A model generated the notes under the pieces. The model searched no databases and was not told where the DNA came from. It saw only the letters and a list, made by a program, of their open reading frames with translations. 64,000 bases of DNA from DUPU01 sp050952465. Lineage in GTDB: Bacteria > Bacillota > Dehalobacteriia > Dehalobacteriales > Dehalobacteriaceae. Each line of letters begins with the position of its first letter. Positions within the stretch are counted from its first letter, which is position 1. Location: NCBI GenBank assembly GCA_050952465.1, contig JBMNKZ010000008.1:248001-312000 (forward strand), written 5' to 3'. Of this stretch, positions 61,265 to 64,000 are shown one piece after another. Position numbers and translations under genes: made by a program.

Positions 61265-62104
61265 TTATCGATTAATAAACCACTGGATTAAATGCCAGGC
61301 AATACTGATACTTCCGGGAATTTCCGGCAACTCATCCTTAGTAAACCACGCCGCATGGGAAATTTCCTTTCCGTCTACCTGGATTTCACCGCTTTCATAT
61401 TCTGCAGTAAAACCAATCATTAGTGAATTAGGGAAAGGCCAGGGTTGGCTTTTGAAATATGAAATATTTTTGACCTTAATTCCTACTTCTTCCATGACTT
61501 CCCTTTTCACGCAGTCTTCTAGAGATTCCCCCACCTCTACAAAACCGGCGATCACACTATAGAACTTAAAAGGACTTTGTTTATTCCGGGCAAGTAGAAT
61601 TTGGTTATCTTTGACTATGGCTACGATTACCGCAGGCGACATACTGGGATAGCTGAAAAAACCGCATGATGGGCAGATCTTGGCAATTTCATCAGGCTTG
61701 TCCTGGGTTGGGTTGCCGCAGCGGCTGCAGTACAAATGATTTCGGTTCCAATTCATCAGTTGAAAGGCCCGGCCGGCTGCCCAAAATAGATCGTCGTCTA
61801 TGGAACTAAAAAGTTGTCTGAGTCCTATTAAAGAAAAGTTTCTGGGTAAACTCTCCGGAATTGTATCCCCGGTCAGCTCTGCAGTATAGGAAATATTACC
61901 GTTAATAATGCCGATAAATTGTTTTCCGGATAGTTTTAGCTGCTGTAATTCTAAATCATGGGAGGTTGGAACCACCAGGGTATTGTTAACTGTAGTTTTA
62001 ACTAATAGTTTATTTTGGTAAAAAGCATAAAACAACGGATGACCCGGTTGAACCGGATTCTCAAGTTCATCTAGGGGTATGTTTGATTGAATAGTTATAT
62101 GCAT
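61265..62104 (-). CDS. nudC: NAD+ diphosphatase / RNA decapping NUDIX hydrolase NudC
   Basis: NudC hydrolyses NAD(H) and removes NAD caps from RNA. This 279-residue protein has the zinc-ribbon with two CxxC pairs (CSRCGNPTQDK and CPSCGFF), the NUDIX box GFVEVGESLEDCVKREVMEE followed by VGI, and the NudC-specific SQPWPFPNSLM. ATG 62104 after AGAGGGTATC is chosen; an earlier in-frame start at 62146 is less likely. It is probably single and convergent to gdhA. No decay is seen. Confidence 0.92.
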   Translation of the reverse strand: MHITIQSNIPLDELENPVQPGHPLFYAFYQNKLLVKTTVNNTLVVPTSHDLELQQLKLSGKQFIGIINGNISYTAELTGDTIPESLPRNFSLIGLRQLFSSIDDDLFWAAGRAFQLMNWNRNHLYCSRCGNPTQDKPDEIAKICPSCGFFSYPSMSPAVIVAIVKDNQILLARNKQSPFKFYSVIAGFVEVGESLEDCVKREVMEEVGIKVKNISYFKSQPWPFPNSLMIGFTAEYESGEIQVDGKEISHAAWFTKDELPEIPGSISIAWHLIQWFINR

Positions 62105-62280
62105 AGAGATACCCTCTTTTATTTGAGATATATAAAATGTTTCCAAGAATACTTTTTATAATAATTATAGCATATATATGTATTTGAGTACCTCAAAATG
62201 GTTTAGATTAGAATTTTTAAAATAATGGCAGCAGGAGTTATTAAGAGTAAATAATAGTGTCTATGACTGGGGGATAAAAA

Positions 62281-63180
62281 ATGAACGAAAGAAAACTCCG
62301 CGTTTTTTACGAAGTTGCCACTAAATTAAATATGACGGAAGTAGCCAATCAAATGTTTATTAGCCAACCGGCCATCAGTCAGACGATTCGGGAATTGGAA
62401 AGTGATTTTGGGGTGCAGTTTTTTGATCGGATTGGCAAAAGATTGTATCTGACCTATGAGGGTGAGGTTTTTTTAAATTACGTGAGGAGAATTCTCAATC
62501 TTTATGATGATTGTTTTAAAACTCTCAATGATTCCAGTAATCTAAAAACTGGTAAATTAAGAATTGGGGCCAGTACTACCATTGGAATTTATGTTTTACC
62601 CCAGATTTTAGGGGATTTCTATCAGAAATATCCGGATATTGAAATATCAATTAATATAGAAAACACAAAGATTATCGCGGATATGATCCTAAAAAACCAA
62701 ATTGATTTTGCATTCGTGGAAGGCCCGGTATCTTCTGATGAAATTATTGAGGATTTCTTTTGCCATGATGAATTGGTATTTATTATCCCCCCTAATCATC
62801 CTTGGGCTAAGCATCAGGAAATAGACTTGAAAATGTTAGAGAATTCAAAGATTATTATGCGGGAACAGGGAAGCGGTACTAGGGAAATTTTTGAAGATGC
62901 CTTGAGGGATTTTGATGTTAATTACCTTATTGACTTTGAATTAGGAAATACCGAGGCTATAAAGAAAGCAGTGGAAGCAAATCTTGGTGTTTCATGTATT
63001 TCAAGTAGATGTGTGGAAAAGGAGGCGAAGGATGGAAATATTGCGATTAGAAAGTTAAAGGGATTGAAAATTATGCGTGAGTTTCATCTTATTTATCACA
63101 AAGACAAGTATTTATCAAAGTTATTTAATTTGTTTATTGATTTTGCTCGGAGCAAAGTAGCTGGTAAAGAAAATGCATAA
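62281..63180 (+). CDS. LysR family transcriptional regulator
   Basis: This 299-residue regulator has the LysR helix-turn-helix (VANQMFISQPAISQTIREL, residues 20-38) and a periplasmic-binding-like effector domain (KTGKLRIGASTTIGIYVLPQI onward; EQGSGTREIFEDAL). The closest relatives by eye are the CysL/CbbR-type regulators of sulfur or carbon genes. It lies directly before dsrA, in the same direction with 215 bases between, so it may regulate sulfite reduction. GGGGGATAAAA precedes the start. Confidence 0.9.
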   Translation: MNERKLRVFYEVATKLNMTEVANQMFISQPAISQTIRELESDFGVQFFDRIGKRLYLTYEGEVFLNYVRRILNLYDDCFKTLNDSSNLKTGKLRIGASTTIGIYVLPQILGDFYQKYPDIEISINIENTKIIADMILKNQIDFAFVEGPVSSDEIIEDFFCHDELVFIIPPNHPWAKHQEIDLKMLENSKIIMREQGSGTREIFEDALRDFDVNYLIDFELGNTEAIKKAVEANLGVSCISSRCVEKEAKDGNIAIRKLKGLKIMREFHLIYHKDKYLSKLFNLFIDFARSKVAGKENA

Positions 63181-63335
63181 GACAAAGGTTATAGAAAATA
63201 TAAATATTTTGTATTTCAATTATTTAAATAATGACTTTACAATGGAAATATATAGAAATTAATCGTATACAAGTAATTATATACCATCAGGCGATTCATG
63301 CTATAAGTTGTGACGAAATGCGCAACCCAAATTGG

Positions 63336-63360
63336 AATTAGACTAATTTGTTGCAAATTA
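63336..63360 (+). promoter_or_regulatory. Overlapping palindromes upstream of dsrA
   Basis: AATTAGACTAATT (63336-63348) is a perfect palindrome, directly overlapping a second one, AATTTG-TTG-CAAATT (63346-63360). They lie 36-60 bases before dsrA. The first shares 14 bases exactly with the palindrome before the GntR gene at 45083. LysR binding sites of the T-N11-A type often show such dyads, so it may be the site for the adjacent LysR protein. Confidence 0.5.
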
Positions 63361-63395
63361 TACAAGTCAATAAGTAAAAAATGGAGGTGGATAGT

Positions 63396-64000
63396 ATGTC
63401 GGAGAAAAAAACCCCCCTTTTAGACGAGTTGGAAAGCGGGCCTTGGCCTAGTTTTGTTACGGAAATTAAAAGGGCGGCAGAAAAAGATGATTCTGCTCAG
63501 GATCTATTGCTCCAATTAGAACAATCCTATGTTGAGAAAAAAGGCCATTGGAAACATGGCGGAATTGTAGGGGTAAGAGGTTATGGCTCCGGGGTAATCG
63601 GCAGATATTCAGATGAACCGGAGAAGTATCCAAATATTGCGGAGTTTCACACTCTCAGAATCAATCATCCCAGTGGATGGTTCTATAATACCAAAGCCTT
63701 AAGAACGATTTGCGATTTGTGGGAAAAGCGTGGTTCCGGGCTTACCAATTTTCATGGATCTACGGGTGATATCATACTTTTAGGAACAAAGACAAATGAG
63801 CTCCAGCCAACTTTTGATGATTTCAGTGATGCCGGTTTTGACTTGGGTGGTTCCGGTTCAGCACTTAGAACACCTAGCTGCTGCTGCGGTCCGGCGCGTT
63901 GTGAATGGGCTTGTTTTGATACTTTAGATCTTTGTAATGATCTGACTCACACTTTCCAAGATGAAATGCACCGTCCCATGTGGCCGTATAAGTTTAAGAT
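63396..64000 (+). CDS. dsrA: Dissimilatory sulfite reductase alpha subunit DsrA (3' end outside window)
   Basis: This 5' portion (about 201 codons) encodes the alpha subunit of siroheme dissimilatory sulfite reductase, the key enzyme reducing sulfite to sulfide. Recognisable are LLDELESGPWPSFVTEIKRA, GHWKHGGIVGVRGYGSGVIG, HPSGWFYNT, GLTNFHGSTGDI and the cysteine-rich PSCCCGPARCEWACFDT. The start ATG 63396 follows GGAGGTGG. The sequence is closely like DsrA of Gram-positive sulfite and sulfate reducers. It indicates sulfite respiration; dsrB should follow immediately to the right of the window. Confidence 0.97.
   Translation, partial: MSEKKTPLLDELESGPWPSFVTEIKRAAEKDDSAQDLLLQLEQSYVEKKGHWKHGGIVGVRGYGSGVIGRYSDEPEKYPNIAEFHTLRINHPSGWFYNTKALRTICDLWEKRGSGLTNFHGSTGDIILLGTKTNELQPTFDDFSDAGFDLGGSGSALRTPSCCCGPARCEWACFDTLDLCNDLTHTFQDEMHRPMWPYKFK

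Overview
The window looks like a chromosomal piece of a low-GC, anaerobic Gram-positive bacterium (class Clostridia), probably a sulfite- or sulfate-reducing Peptococcaceae-like organism. The evidence is strong purine-rich ribosome binding sites, TTG/GTG starts, a dsrA gene (dissimilatory sulfite reductase alpha) cut by the right edge, an NrfHA nitrite reductase, the HydEFG [FeFe]-hydrogenase maturation set, and an in-frame UGA in a HesB-like gene that indicates selenocysteine use. The species assignment is inference only.

Layout. 1-6.9 kb: a ribose-type ABC transporter, PfkB kinase, two ADP-ribosylglycohydrolase paralogues (the second with altered metal ligands) and a BadF/HgdC-type activator ATPase, apparently one catabolic operon. 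6.9-7.4 kb: decayed molybdate genes (a Mop/TOBE gene with two in-frame TGA codons and a TOBE relic). 7.5-8.9 kb: a LysM-polysaccharide deacetylase and the HesB-like selenoprotein. 9-13.1 kb (minus strand): TM1266-like regulator-hydG-hydF-hydE with a promoter and a terminator-like leader hairpin. 13.3-17.6 kb (minus): a two-component system, a DUF4342 protein and a YkvI-type membrane protein. 17.9-26.9 kb: a DUF3810 metalloprotease-like protein, manganese catalase, NrfH-NrfA-cyclase, a DUF1002 protein, a stalk-domain protein, and PadR with a HAAS-FtsW fusion.

27.2-40.6 kb is a type I-B (Cst/Tneap-like) CRISPR-Cas locus: cas6, a small membrane peptide, cas8b1/cst1, cas7, cas5, cas3, a two-gene nucleotidyltransferase module, cas1, cas2, cas4, a csa1 gene split at a run of seven A, a leader, and an array of 34 repeats plus a truncated one. 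The distal end carries spacers in tandem identical blocks of 4, 3 and 2. A three-gene DDE transposon (transposase, ExeA-like ATPase, DUF6431) abuts the truncated last repeat.

43.8-53.5 kb: rsgA, then a GntR-controlled operon with the gene content of the Bacillus fructosamine (frl) operon (binding protein, two permeases, PfkB kinase, SIS deglycase-like protein, MalK-like ATPase), headed by a non-pyrrolysine MttB-family methyltransferase. 53.7-55.6 kb: an intact IS1182-like element with 17-bp perfect inverted repeats and a 6-bp direct repeat at each flank. 56-64 kb: an ASCH/PUA-like plus DUF5131 pair, an L,D-transpeptidase lipoprotein, a Crp/Fnr regulator with N-terminal cysteines, glutamate dehydrogenase, NudC, a LysR regulator and dsrA. 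No tRNA, rRNA or origin was recognised.
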